Part shown: piece after piece, positions 19,278 through 29,502 of the stretch
Layout: the number at the start of each line of letters is the position of its first letter
How positions within the stretch are numbered: the stretch's first letter is position 1
DNA from: Streptomyces sp. NBC_00234
Lineage (GTDB): Bacteria; Actinomycetota; Actinomycetes; Streptomycetales; Streptomycetaceae
Assembly: GCF_036195325.1 (NCBI RefSeq)
Contig: NZ_CP108101.1
Location: 496,001-560,000, forward strand
Length of the DNA stretch: 64,000 nt
Reading direction: 5' to 3'
Notes under the pieces: model-generated
What the model saw: the letters and a program-made list of their open reading frames with translations, nothing else
The model's database searches: none
Told to the model about the DNA's origin: nothing
Position numbers and translations under genes: made by a program

Positions 19278-20270
19278 TTGAGAATGCTCATCAACGTCCC
19301 CGAGACCGTCGTCGCCGACGCGCTGCGCGGCATGGCCGCCGCCCACCCCGAGCTGACCGTGGACGTCGAGGGCCGCCTGGTGGTGCGGCGTGACGCGCCC
19401 GTGGCCGGGCGGGTGGGTCTTGTGTCCGGGGGCGGGTCGGGGCACGAGCCGTTGCACGCCGGGTTCGTCGGGCCCGGGATGCTTGCCGCGGCCTGTGCCG
19501 GGGAGGTGTTCACGTCGCCCGTGCCGGATCAGATGGTGCGGGCCGCCGTCGCCGTGGACAGCGGGGCAGGGGTGCTGTTCGTCGTCAAGAACTACACCGG
19601 TGACGTGCTCAATTTCGCCATGGCGGCCGAGCTCGCCGAGGACGAGGGCGTGCAGGTCGTCCAGGTGCTGGTCGACGACGACGTGGCCGTGGTCGACAGT
19701 TCGTTCACGGCAGGACGACGGGGTACGGGAGCGACCCTGTTCGTCGAGAAGATCGCCGGGGCCGCCGCCGACGAGGGAGCTCCCCTGGAGCAGGTGGCGG
19801 CGATCGCCAGGCAGGTGAACGAATCGTCCCGGAGCTTCGGCGTGGCGCTCAGTGCCGTGACCACACCGGCCAAGGGCAGCCCCACCTTCGATCTGCCGCC
19901 GGGTGAACTGGAGCTGGGGATCGGGATTCACGGCGAGCCGGGGCGGGAGCGGCGCCCGATGATGACCTCCGGGGAGATCGCCGACTTCGCCGTGAACGCC
20001 GTACTCGACGACCTTCGGCCCAACGGGCCGGTGATCGCCCTGGTCAACGGAATGGGTGCGACGCCCCTGCTGGAGCTGTACGGGTTCAATGCCGAGGTGC
20101 AGCGCGTCCTCACCGAGCGCCACGTGGCCGTCGCTCGTACGCTCGTCGGGAACTATGTGACCTCGCTCGACATGGCCGGCTGCTCGGTGACGCTCTGCCA
20201 GGTGGACGAGGAGCTGCTGCGGTTGTGGGACGCGCCCGTGCAGACGCCGGCCCTGCGATGGGGCCGTTGA
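19278..20270 (+). CDS. dhaK: Dihydroxyacetone kinase, DhaK subunit
   Basis: Substrate-binding subunit of PTS-dependent dihydroxyacetone kinase. It forms a hemiaminal with dihydroxyacetone through the His in GIGIHGEPG (His218 from this start). Other signatures are LVSGGGSGHEPLHAGFVGPG, NYTGDVLNFAMA and NGMGATPLLELY. TTG at 19278 is preferred because GGGAG lies six bases before it; the in-frame ATG two codons later (19284) would be 12 bases from that site. First gene of dhaKLM; DhaL follows after 46 bp. The length (330 aa) is normal. Confidence 0.95.
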   Translation: MRMLINVPETVVADALRGMAAAHPELTVDVEGRLVVRRDAPVAGRVGLVSGGGSGHEPLHAGFVGPGMLAAACAGEVFTSPVPDQMVRAAVAVDSGAGVLFVVKNYTGDVLNFAMAAELAEDEGVQVVQVLVDDDVAVVDSSFTAGRRGTGATLFVEKIAGAAADEGAPLEQVAAIARQVNESSRSFGVALSAVTTPAKGSPTFDLPPGELELGIGIHGEPGRERRPMMTSGEIADFAVNAVLDDLRPNGPVIALVNGMGATPLLELYGFNAEVQRVLTERHVAVARTLVGNYVTSLDMAGCSVTLCQVDEELLRLWDAPVQTPALRWGR

Positions 20271-20316
20271 ACCGCGCTTGCGCCCGTGGATCACGCTTGC
20301 CGGACAAGGAGATGAT

Positions 20317-20949
20317 GTGCTCGACTCCGCATTCTTCCGCCGCTGGATGGCTGCCACGGCCGTTGCCGTCGACCGTGAGGCGGACCGGCTGACCGAGCTC
20401 GACTCGGCGATCGGTGACGCCGACCACGGCAGCAATCTGCGGCGCGGGTTCGCTGCGGTGACGGCCGCGCTGGAGAAGGACTCCACGCCGACCCCGGGGG
20501 CCGTACTCATGCTTGCCGGACGGCAGTTGATCTCTACGGTCGGCGGGGCGTCAGGGCCCTTGTACGGGACGCTGCTGCGGCGTACGGGAAAGTCCCTGGG
20601 CGACGCGGCCGAGGTGTCACCGGAGCAGTTGGCCGAGGCGTTCGGGACCGGCGTCGCGGCGGTGGGTCAGCTGGGCGGTGCGAAGGCCGGTGACAAGACC
20701 ATGCTCGACGCACTGCTGCCGGCGGCCGACGCGCTGGGCATGTCGTTCGCCGCGGCGCGGGAGGCGGCGGAGGCGGGTGCGCTCGCCACCGTCCCGCTGC
20801 AGGCCCGCAAGGGCCGGGCGAGTTATCTGGGTGAGCGGAGCATCGGGCATCAGGATCCGGGAGCGGCGTCGTCCGCGCTGCTTGTCGCGGCGCTCGCCGA
20901 GGCGATCGCACCGCGCGCGCACGGCGAAGACGGCGGGGGCGGCGCATGA
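20317..20949 (+). CDS. dhaL: Dihydroxyacetone kinase, DhaL (ADP-binding) subunit
   Basis: ADP-binding subunit that transfers phosphate to the dihydroxyacetone held by DhaK; 210 aa. Nucleotide and Mg-binding motifs are IGDADHGSNLRRGF, ISTVGGASGPLYGTLLRR, GDKTMLDAL and RASYLGERSIGHQDPGA. The GTG at 20317 follows AAGGAG at five bases and gives the family N-terminus (LDSAFFRRWM). The stop overlaps the dhaM start by four bases. Confidence 0.95.
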   Translation: MLDSAFFRRWMAATAVAVDREADRLTELDSAIGDADHGSNLRRGFAAVTAALEKDSTPTPGAVLMLAGRQLISTVGGASGPLYGTLLRRTGKSLGDAAEVSPEQLAEAFGTGVAAVGQLGGAKAGDKTMLDALLPAADALGMSFAAAREAAEAGALATVPLQARKGRASYLGERSIGHQDPGAASSALLVAALAEAIAPRAHGEDGGGGA

Positions 20950-21356
20950 GTGCCCCGCAGCAGGTCGGGATCGTGCTGGTGTCGCACAGCGGGGCGGTGG
21001 CCGAGTCGGTCGCCGAGCTCGCGCGAGGTCTCGCGGCGGGCGGGGCGACGGCGCCCGTAGCCGCTGCCGGGGGCACACCCGGCGGTGGTCTCGGAACAAG
21101 CACGGAGCTGATCGCCGAGGCCGCCCGGTCGGTCGACGGCGGCGCCGGCATCGCGGTGCTGGTCGACCTGGGGAGCGCGGTTCTCACGGTGAAGGCCATG
21201 CTCGCCGAGGGTGACGAACTGCCGGAAGGCGCACGCCTGGTCGACGCGCCGTTCGTCGAGGGCGCGGTGGCCGCCGTGGTCACCGCCTCGGCCGGCGGCG
21301 ACCTGGCAGCCGTGGAGGCGGCGGCCACGGAGGCGTACGACTACCGCAAGGAGTAG
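20946..21356 (+). CDS. dhaM: Dihydroxyacetone kinase phosphotransfer subunit DhaM (EIIA-Man-type domain only)
   Basis: Phosphocarrier that rephosphorylates ADP bound to DhaL. 136 aa, a single mannose-EIIA-like domain with the phosphorylatable His14 in LVSHSGAVAESV; GGTPGGGLGTS and VLVDLGSAVL are typical of DhaM. It lacks the HPr and EI-like domains of the long enterobacterial form, so it depends on general HPr/EI encoded elsewhere. ATGA overlap with dhaL indicates coupling. Confidence 0.92.
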   Translation: MSAPQQVGIVLVSHSGAVAESVAELARGLAAGGATAPVAAAGGTPGGGLGTSTELIAEAARSVDGGAGIAVLVDLGSAVLTVKAMLAEGDELPEGARLVDAPFVEGAVAAVVTASAGGDLAAVEAAATEAYDYRKE

Positions 21357-21591
21357 GGCGGCAGGACGAGGATCGTCGAGTGGGCCAGCCGCGCCCGGCG
21401 GATCGCGGAGTGTGCGGTGCGTGGTGTGCTCCGTTCGCGGGGGTGATCCTGCGGTGCGGAGACCTGTCCGAGCGGTCGCGGGTTCCTGGCGAGAAACGTG
21501 CCGGACGCCGTTCCTGGCTAGGAACGGCGCCGGGCGCCGGGCCGGGGTGGATGGTGTTTGGTCCTCCCCCGCCCGGCGCCCGGCCGTTGTG

Positions 21592-24500
21592 TCACGCTGC
21601 CGAGGCGGCCTCCGCAGCAGTGATGGCGATGTCCACCCGGCTCGTCGTACCGTTGACCGTCACCGCGAGCGTCACCGTGCCCGGGCGCAAGGCCGTGAGG
21701 GTGCCCGTGGCGGGGTCGAGTACCGCCACGTGGTGTCGGCGGGCTCCCGACTCGCGGCCGATGTGGACGTTCGGCGAGGCCGTCCAGTCCGCGCTGAGCG
21801 GGAACGCGACCGGGACCGCACGCGCGCCCTGGGTGACGGTCGCCCCGACCTCGGCGCGCTCGCCCGCGGCGAGGGCGGCGGGGGCGTCGAGCGCGAGGGC
21901 GTCGACATGGGCGCGGGTCTGCGCCGAGACCCAGTCGGGGGCGCCCTGCCACGGCCGGTGACGCGCCGTCTCCTGCTCCTCCGGGGTGACGCGGTCGGCC
22001 CCGATGAGGGACCAGCCGGTGAAACCGCCCTCGTCCGCCGGGCCCGCCGGTGCCTTGCCCGCGTTGCCGTTGATCAGATACGGAACACCGTCGACGTGCG
22101 AGGCGTGGAACACCCCGACGTGGCTGCCGATGAGGGCCGCTCCCTTGCCGGTCGTACGACGGAAGTCGGCGAGCCACCGTTCGACGAGGGCGGCCTCCTT
22201 GCGGTCGCCGAGCTGGCTGCCCTTCTGCACGGTCGGATCGCGCGGCGGTACGTGCTCGATCAGCATGACGGAACCGATGCCCGTGTCCTGCGCGGCAGCG
22301 TCCAGTTGTTCCCGCAGGTGCTTGATCTGGCCGAAGCCGCCGCCGCGCAGGCTCAGGCTGGAGGTGTCCAGCGTGATGACCCGGGTGCCCTTGTGGTCGA
22401 AGGTCCGCTGGGCCGCTCCGAATTCACCGACGAAGTTGTCGATCTTCCCGCCCATCACCTCGTGGTTCCCCGGTACGTAGTACCAGGGCAGCGAGTCCCC
22501 GAGTTCCTCGGTGAGGATGCGGCGGGCGAAGGCGAGGTCGGCGGGCGACCCCTCGTCGACGAGGTCCCCGTTGACGACGAGGAAGTCGGGTGCCGCCGCC
22601 TTGATCTCGCGCAGGGTGCGGCGGGCCTGGGCGACGATCGCGCTGTTCGGTTCGCGGGCGACGAACTGGGCGTCCGACATCACCGCGAACTGCCAGTCCC
22701 TGCGCTGGGTCACCGCCGCCGGGTCGATCAACGGGTCGTCGGTGGCGGGCTGTTCGGGGAGGGTGACCGTGGGCGGCACCTGGGCGGCCAGGTCGTCGAT
22801 GACGATCTCGCCGGTGTACTGCCGGGCCGCCGCCGTCTCGGCGAGATAGAAGCGGAACACGGTCAGGGGCATCGCGATGCCCGGCGGTACGGCGAAGGTG
22901 ACCTGCCGCCAGCCGGTCCAGGTGATGTACGGGCCCCGCAGCAACTGGTCGGATCCCGCGGCGTCCTTGAGGTGCAGGGTCGGCCAGGCGCCGTTGCCGT
23001 CACCCTTGATCCACAGCGTGTACGACTGCGGCTGCCCCGGCACGGCGATCGGCTGGGGCGGGGCGGCGTAGGCGGCGCGGGTGGCCGTGGACTGGGTGAA
23101 GTCGTAGCCGATCCTCAGCCCGGTGCCGGTGTGCCCGTCGGGTGTCGCGGCGAGGAAGCCGCTCGCACGGGCCTGGCTGAACTTCCACGACGCGGCGTCG
23201 TCGAAGGAGGAGACGGCCTGTTCGGTGAGGCCGACGCTGACGGCGAGGGCTGTGGTGGTGCCCGCGACGGTCGCCCGGATCTGTCCCGCGCCGCTGCCGG
23301 TGCGGGAGGTGACGGTGAAGGCGCCCTGGCCGTCGTCACGGACGTCGAACAGCGCGTGGTCGTAGTCGAGGTCGACGTCACGGGGTTCGACGGGGGCGCT
23401 GGTTCCGTGGGCGTCGAGGCCGACGATGCCGAAGGCGCCGGTGGCATCCGCGTCGGCGAGCCCGACGCGGCGGGTGGTGGGCTGGATGCGGGCGAGCCGG
23501 TCGAGCACGGTCAGCCGTGTGCTGCCGCGGGCGGCACCGTTCCGGGCGACGACCTCGGTCGTCCCGCTGCGGCGTGCGGTGAAGAGGCCGGTGCTGTCGG
23601 CCTTGCCGACGGCCGCGCTCACGGCGTTCCAGCGCGGGGTGCCTGCCGCGGGGCCGTAGGTCTCGTCGTATCCGTCGGCGGTGAGCTGCCGGGTCAGGCC
23701 GGGGAAGACCCGCTCGGGGTGTCCGCCCCGGACGGGGTCGTCGCCGGGCGCGGCGCCTCCCGGTGTGCGGGTCTCCACCCAGAATCCGGTGAGCCGGCCG
23801 CTGCCGTCGGGCGCGGTGAGGGCGAGGCCGTTGGGGACGGTGCGTTCGGAACCGTCGGACGGGCTGTTCTCCACCTGGAGCGCATCGCTGCCGGGCTCGC
23901 GCGCCACGAGCGTCGAGGAGCCGCCGCCGTCGAGGTTGAGTGCGCTGTACGAGCCCGCGCGCCGCATCATCGTCGCGAGTTCGGTGAGCGTGACGCCGCC
24001 GCTGTCGGCCTGCCGGCCGTCGACGGTGATCACCTGCATCGTGCGGCCGTCCTTGGAGAAGCCGACGGCGGTACGGGGCGCGGCGGTGTTGTTGCCGCCG
24101 CCCTCGTGGTTCTGGGCGACCCCGTCCACGACGAGGAGTTCGCGGCCCCCGACGGCGGTCCGCGGCACGGGTCCGCTGTCGGTGCGGGCGCGGTACTCCA
24201 GCGACACCGGGTCGCCGGGACGCAGGGCGGCCAGCAGGGCGGCGCCCGCCTCGCGGCCGACGAGCACCGTGGTGCCCTCGGGGACGGGGCCCGATCCCGG
24301 GGCGTGCGACACGGAGACGACCTTGCCGTCCCGTACCGCCGCTTCCGCGACGGGCGTCGCGGCGTCGACGGTCAGCGCGCGGTCGGCGCTTCCCCAGGCC
24401 GAGGTGTACGCGCCCACTCCCCCGGGCGGCACGTTGGCCGCGTTGTACGCGGTCAGCGGGTGGTGGCCGGACGGGAGGGTGAGGGTTCCGTCGAAGTACA

Positions 24501-25086
24501 GCTCCAGGACTCGCCCGGCGCTCTCCGGACCGAGACCGACCGCGCGGTGGATGCCGGGGGCCGGGGAGTGGACGGGCACACCGTCCTTGATGCCGGGTCC
24601 CTGCGGTGCGCCGGTCTGGTTGATGTCGAAGAAGTCCGCGTTGATGGCGGCGACGGTCCGGCGACCGCTGCCGGGATCGTGCGCTGCGGCGAGCTCGGAG
24701 ACCGTACGGCGCTCCGCGACCTTGCCCGTCGAAAGGTAGTCGGCACGCACTCCGCTGCCGTCGAGGTCGACGGAGAGGCTGTCGACCCGCAGCCACTTGT
24801 CCGATTCGAGGCGGTCGTACGAGGTGAGGTGCACGCCGGGGGCGACCGGGCGGGAGGTGCGCGCGGTCTCGATGCCGTCGCCGTCCACGACGGATTCCGT
24901 TGCCACGCCTGCCGCGTTGCTCGCGGCCGGCGGGGCGATGGGCCGCAGGACTTCGGCGGCGTTCGCGGGACGGGGGTCCGGGTTCGGGTCGGCGACCGCG
25001 GGGGTGATCGCCCCGGCCACGGTCGCGGACACCGTCGCGAGCAGCACGAGCGACCGCACCACGGTGCCGGATCTGCAGATTCCCAC
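21592..25086 (-). CDS. Secreted phosphodiester glycosidase/metallophosphoesterase fusion
   Basis: 1,164-aa exported protein. The GTG at 25086 follows AGGAGG closely and begins a signal peptide (VVRSLVLLATVSATVAGAIT). The N-terminal third is a phosphodiester glycosidase (NAGPA/DUF2233) domain: NADFFDINQTGAPQGPGIKD, QNHEGGGNN, ALNLDGGGSSTLVAREPGSD. A middle beta-sandwich/carbohydrate-binding-like region follows. The C-terminal third is a calcineurin-type metallophosphoesterase (VVNGDLVDEG, YYVPGNHEVMGG, LIEHVPPRDP, GSHVGVFHAS), ending in a small bacterial-Ig-like domain (GTLTALRPGTVTLAVTVNGT). It likely cleaves sugar phosphodiesters, such as cell-wall or teichoic-type polymers, and then removes phosphate. 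That substrate idea is inference. Confidence 0.87.
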   Translation of the reverse strand: MGICRSGTVVRSLVLLATVSATVAGAITPAVADPNPDPRPANAAEVLRPIAPPAASNAAGVATESVVDGDGIETARTSRPVAPGVHLTSYDRLESDKWLRVDSLSVDLDGSGVRADYLSTGKVAERRTVSELAAAHDPGSGRRTVAAINADFFDINQTGAPQGPGIKDGVPVHSPAPGIHRAVGLGPESAGRVLELYFDGTLTLPSGHHPLTAYNAANVPPGGVGAYTSAWGSADRALTVDAATPVAEAAVRDGKVVSVSHAPGSGPVPEGTTVLVGREAGAALLAALRPGDPVSLEYRARTDSGPVPRTAVGGRELLVVDGVAQNHEGGGNNTAAPRTAVGFSKDGRTMQVITVDGRQADSGGVTLTELATMMRRAGSYSALNLDGGGSSTLVAREPGSDALQVENSPSDGSERTVPNGLALTAPDGSGRLTGFWVETRTPGGAAPGDDPVRGGHPERVFPGLTRQLTADGYDETYGPAAGTPRWNAVSAAVGKADSTGLFTARRSGTTEVVARNGAARGSTRLTVLDRLARIQPTTRRVGLADADATGAFGIVGLDAHGTSAPVEPRDVDLDYDHALFDVRDDGQGAFTVTSRTGSGAGQIRATVAGTTTALAVSVGLTEQAVSSFDDAASWKFSQARASGFLAATPDGHTGTGLRIGYDFTQSTATRAAYAAPPQPIAVPGQPQSYTLWIKGDGNGAWPTLHLKDAAGSDQLLRGPYITWTGWRQVTFAVPPGIAMPLTVFRFYLAETAAARQYTGEIVIDDLAAQVPPTVTLPEQPATDDPLIDPAAVTQRRDWQFAVMSDAQFVAREPNSAIVAQARRTLREIKAAAPDFLVVNGDLVDEGSPADLAFARRILTEELGDSLPWYYVPGNHEVMGGKIDNFVGEFGAAQRTFDHKGTRVITLDTSSLSLRGGGFGQIKHLREQLDAAAQDTGIGSVMLIEHVPPRDPTVQKGSQLGDRKEAALVERWLADFRRTTGKGAALIGSHVGVFHASHVDGVPYLINGNAGKAPAGPADEGGFTGWSLIGADRVTPEEQETARHRPWQGAPDWVSAQTRAHVDALALDAPAALAAGERAEVGATVTQGARAVPVAFPLSADWTASPNVHIGRESGARRHHVAVLDPATGTLTALRPGTVTLAVTVNGTTSRVDIAITAAEAASAA

Positions 25087-25294
25087 AAGTCCTCCTGGGG
25101 TGGGGCAGGTTACGCGCGCAGTAAGCGCTGTCGGCGGACAGCATGGCCGCACGCGGAGCGACGCACCAGAGGGCAACGGGGACAACAGGGGAAACAGTTC
25201 ACGGCGGCCCGGTGATCAACATGATCATCCGAAATACCTCGCGCCAAGGCGTGCTGAGTGGCGTTGCCCGGTTCCCGCCAGCAGACTTGACGAC

Positions 25295-25804
25295 ATGTCG
25301 ACGGGCAAGCGTAGTGCGGGACTTCTCCTCTTCCGGGTCGTGGACGCGGAAAACGCCCCGGACGTGGAGGTTCTCCTCGGCCACATGGGTGGCCCCTTCT
25401 GGGCAGGCCGGGAGGCGGCGGCCTGGTCGGTGCCCAAGGGCGAGTACACCGACGGGGAGGAACCGGAGGCCGCCGCCCGCCGGGAGTTCACGGAGGAGCT
25501 GGGGCTTCCCGTTCCCGAGGGCGGGTGGGTGGCGCTCGGTGAGATCCGCCAGGCGGGCGGCAAGACGGTGACCGTATGGGCGGTGGAGGGGGAGGTGGAT
25601 CCCGCCCTGGCCGTACCGGGGACGTTCACCATGGAGTGGCCGCGCGGCTCGGGCGTGCAGCGGGAGTTCCCCGAGATGGACCGCTTCGCCTGGTGCACTC
25701 CCGCCGAGGCCGCGGAGCGGCTCGTGGTGGCCCAGCGTGTCTTCCTCGACCGGCTGAGGCGTCATGTGCGGGGCGGGGACGCCCACCCCGCAAGCCCGGC
25801 GTGA
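25295..25804 (+). CDS. NUDIX hydrolase
   Basis: 169-aa NUDIX-fold pyrophosphohydrolase. The NUDIX box is complete: GEYTDGEEPEAAARREFTEE followed by LGL fits Gx5Ex7REUxEExGU (about residues 49-71). SAGLLLFR at the start and GGPFWAGREAAAWSVPKGE are typical of the YfcD/MutT-like DNA mismatch-type NUDIX family found in actinomycetes. ATG at 25295 was chosen because the domain begins at once. The substrate is not predictable. Confidence 0.88.
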   Translation: MSTGKRSAGLLLFRVVDAENAPDVEVLLGHMGGPFWAGREAAAWSVPKGEYTDGEEPEAAARREFTEELGLPVPEGGWVALGEIRQAGGKTVTVWAVEGEVDPALAVPGTFTMEWPRGSGVQREFPEMDRFAWCTPAEAAERLVVAQRVFLDRLRRHVRGGDAHPASPA

Positions 25805-26190
25805 TCGGAACGAGAGACGGGTCTGGTGCTCGGATGCGTTGCGTGCGGGCGGTGCACCGAGCTGCTCGATCGCATTCCTGAGCTCCGCGGACGCACCGCG
25901 AACGCACCGCGAACGCTCCGCAAACGCTTGTCGATCACCCGCCGGTGGCCCCGCTACCGGCGGCCCTGCTCCGGTGTCCGGTCCGGCTGCGACCGCTCTG
26001 TCCCCGCCCGCTGTGCGTCGGTCGACGGCGCGACGCCCGGACGTACGCTGCCGTGGCCCAGGCAGCAGCAGGAGCGGGGTGGCTCCACACCGTCGGTGAC
26101 GGGCCGGCGCTGCCACGTGCTGACTGGGCTCGGTGCACTCTGCGTACGGCGCCGTCCGCCGGAGGAACGGCTCGGGCTCCCGCCTCCTGC
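25805..26190. other. Convergent intergenic stretch without a gene
   Basis: 386 bp between the NUDIX gene and the convergent serine hydrolase gene. The only structured item seen is a short tandem repeat at 25886-25929. No gene with a credible start or family was found on either strand. Confidence 0.5.
25886..25929. repeat. Four-unit 11-bp tandem repeat
   Basis: Four successive 11-bp units, CGCGGACGCAC, CGCGAACGCAC, CGCGAACGCTC and CGCAAACGCTT, progressively diverged. In a non-coding gap; possibly simple slippage. Confidence 0.6.
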
Positions 26191-27363
26191 CTACCGCTTG
26201 CGCAACAGCGCGCAGACGAAGTTCTCCTCCACGGTCCGCAGCCGCTCCAGCAGTTCCGGCTTGTTCGTCTTGTTGACCTGGGTGGTGAGGGAGACGGTCA
26301 GCGACCGCTTTCCGTCCGGGGTGGCTGCGACCAGCTGCGTGTAGCCGGGGAAGTTACCCGTGTGGCCGTAGACCACGCCGCACCGGGTGGTGTACCGGAA
26401 GATGGCCAGACCGGCCTTGTTCCTGCCGGGGCCCGCGGGTTCGGATGCGCCGTTCACCCAGTTCAGCTGCTGACGGCGTGTCCGGTCTGAGATCAGCTTT
26501 CCGCCGGCGTAGCCGCGGATGAAGGCCGTCATGTCCTTCGGCGTCGAGAGGATCCCGCCCGATGCCCACACACCCGACGCACTCAGTGCCTCGCTGACGT
26601 CCTCGGTCGGGTTCGGCGGGGTGACGTCGTAGCCGTGCATGTACGGCTCGGGCATCCGGTAGCCCTGCGGCAGACTGGTCCTGCGCAGCCCCAGCGGGCG
26701 GTACACGAGCCGGGCGAGCAGATCTTCGTAGCGGCAGCCTGTCGCCGCCTCCGCCATCAGCGCCACGGCGATGTTGTCGGAGTTGGAGTAGGCGTACCGG
26801 GCACCCGGACGGAACGCCAACGGCTCGTCGGCCACGAAGTCCAGCAGTCGGCGGGAGTCGAAGTGGCGCCGCGGGTTCTCGGTCACCAGGTCCAGGAACT
26901 CCTGGTCGGTGGTGTAGTCCGGCAGTCCGCTGGTGTGGTTCAGGAGCTGCCGCAGCGTGACCCGGTGCCATGCACGCGGCAGCCACGGAAGCACCTTTCC
27001 GATGGTGTCGTTCAGACGCAGCTTCCCGCGGTCGACGAGCTGGAGGGCGACCGCACCGCTGTACGCCTTGGCCGTACTGGCGATGCGCATCTGGTCGGTG
27101 ACCTGGATCGGACGATCGGTGCCGGTCTCGGCGACACCGGCCCGGTAGACCTCGGTGCGTGACCCGCGCTTGAGGACTGCGATCGCTCCGGGCGGTCCGC
27201 CGGGCGCGGTGGTCAGTTCCTGCAACTGCCGTCGCAGTGAGCGGTTGTCGTAGGCGGTGGCGTCCGCGGCCTGGGCCGGGGCATGCACCAGCCCGGCCGT
27301 GCAGGCAGCGGCCAGAAGAGCGACAAGGGGCAGGCGGACCTGTGGGGAGCTGGGAACCGGCAC
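26191..27363 (-). CDS. Secreted serine hydrolase (beta-lactamase/D-alanyl-D-alanine carboxypeptidase family)
   Basis: 390-aa class C beta-lactamase-fold serine hydrolase, exported. Catalytic motifs are SxxK (Ser96-Thr-Ala-Lys99 in RIASTAKAY), YxN (YSN in YAYSNSDNIAVALM) and HTG (YGHTGNFPGY). The NHTSGLPDY motif also supports the family. GTG at 27363 with AGGAG seven bases upstream starts a signal peptide (RLPLVALLAAACTAGLVHAP). Likely acts as a peptidoglycan D,D-carboxypeptidase or esterase; true beta-lactamase activity is not implied. Confidence 0.9.
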   Translation of the reverse strand: MPVPSSPQVRLPLVALLAAACTAGLVHAPAQAADATAYDNRSLRRQLQELTTAPGGPPGAIAVLKRGSRTEVYRAGVAETGTDRPIQVTDQMRIASTAKAYSGAVALQLVDRGKLRLNDTIGKVLPWLPRAWHRVTLRQLLNHTSGLPDYTTDQEFLDLVTENPRRHFDSRRLLDFVADEPLAFRPGARYAYSNSDNIAVALMAEAATGCRYEDLLARLVYRPLGLRRTSLPQGYRMPEPYMHGYDVTPPNPTEDVSEALSASGVWASGGILSTPKDMTAFIRGYAGGKLISDRTRRQQLNWVNGASEPAGPGRNKAGLAIFRYTTRCGVVYGHTGNFPGYTQLVAATPDGKRSLTVSLTTQVNKTNKPELLERLRTVEENFVCALLRKR

Positions 27364-27486
27364 GGGAGGACTCCTGAGACGTGAGTGCGGTGGGAGTCCC
27401 ACCTTCACCCGTCACTCAGGAACCTGCGCGCGGCTCTGCTCCAACCAGCCGAGAGCGGTAAGCGGGCGACGCCGCAACGAGAGGGC

Positions 27487-29172
<1,686 letters not shown>

Positions 29173-29235
29173 GGGTTCTTTCCCTGGGTGACTGCGGGGC
29201 GGTGATGCCGGAGGGCAGGAAGGAGCGCACGCCCT

Positions 29236-29272
29236 CATGACCGGCGGGTCATGGCGCGACGCACGGCGTCGC
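29236..29272 (-). promoter_or_regulatory. Two hairpins in ABC-F leader (attenuator candidate)
   Basis: CATGACC-GGCG-GGTCATG (29236-29253) and GCGACGC-ACG-GCGTCGC (29256-29272), each a perfect 7-bp stem. They lie between the leader peptide stop and the ABC-F start on the same transcript. Their position suits transcription attenuation or translational sequestration; no T-run follows either stem. Confidence 0.55.
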
Positions 29273-29295
29273 GTCGGCGGCGTCCTGGCCGGGAG

Positions 29296-29322
29296 TCAGC
29301 GAAAGAAGTAGTACGAACCCAT
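29296..29322 (-). CDS. Leader peptide MGSYYFFR upstream of ABC-F gene
   Basis: Eight-codon ORF reading MGSYYFFR and TGA, 123 bp upstream of the ABC-F start on the same strand. AGGA lies seven bases before its ATG. The aromatic/Arg-rich content resembles drug-responsive stalling leaders of resistance genes. Translation stalled by an antibiotic would be expected to change the two hairpins immediately downstream. Too short for statistical support; the context makes it credible. Confidence 0.6.
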   Translation of the reverse strand: MGSYYFFR

Positions 29323-29502
29323 GGGGCCATCCTATCCGCATGTGCGTCCGCGCCTCCGCGGGCCGCTCTGCGGGCTCCGCGCACAGGATTCCGTACGCAC
29401 GGTGAACACCTGGTCGGCACAGGGGAGTTCATTGATCCACACCCGTGCGGCAGGGTTAGGTTGTGGGAGTCACATCGGGACGGCACCGGGAGAGAGAGTC
29501 CA

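Noticed and set aside
21211..25215. 1,334-codon open frame on the plus strand
   Set aside because: Antisense to the phosphodiester glycosidase/phosphatase gene; Arg/Gly-rich composition without domains, and the minus strand has signal peptide, motifs and a ribosome-binding site.
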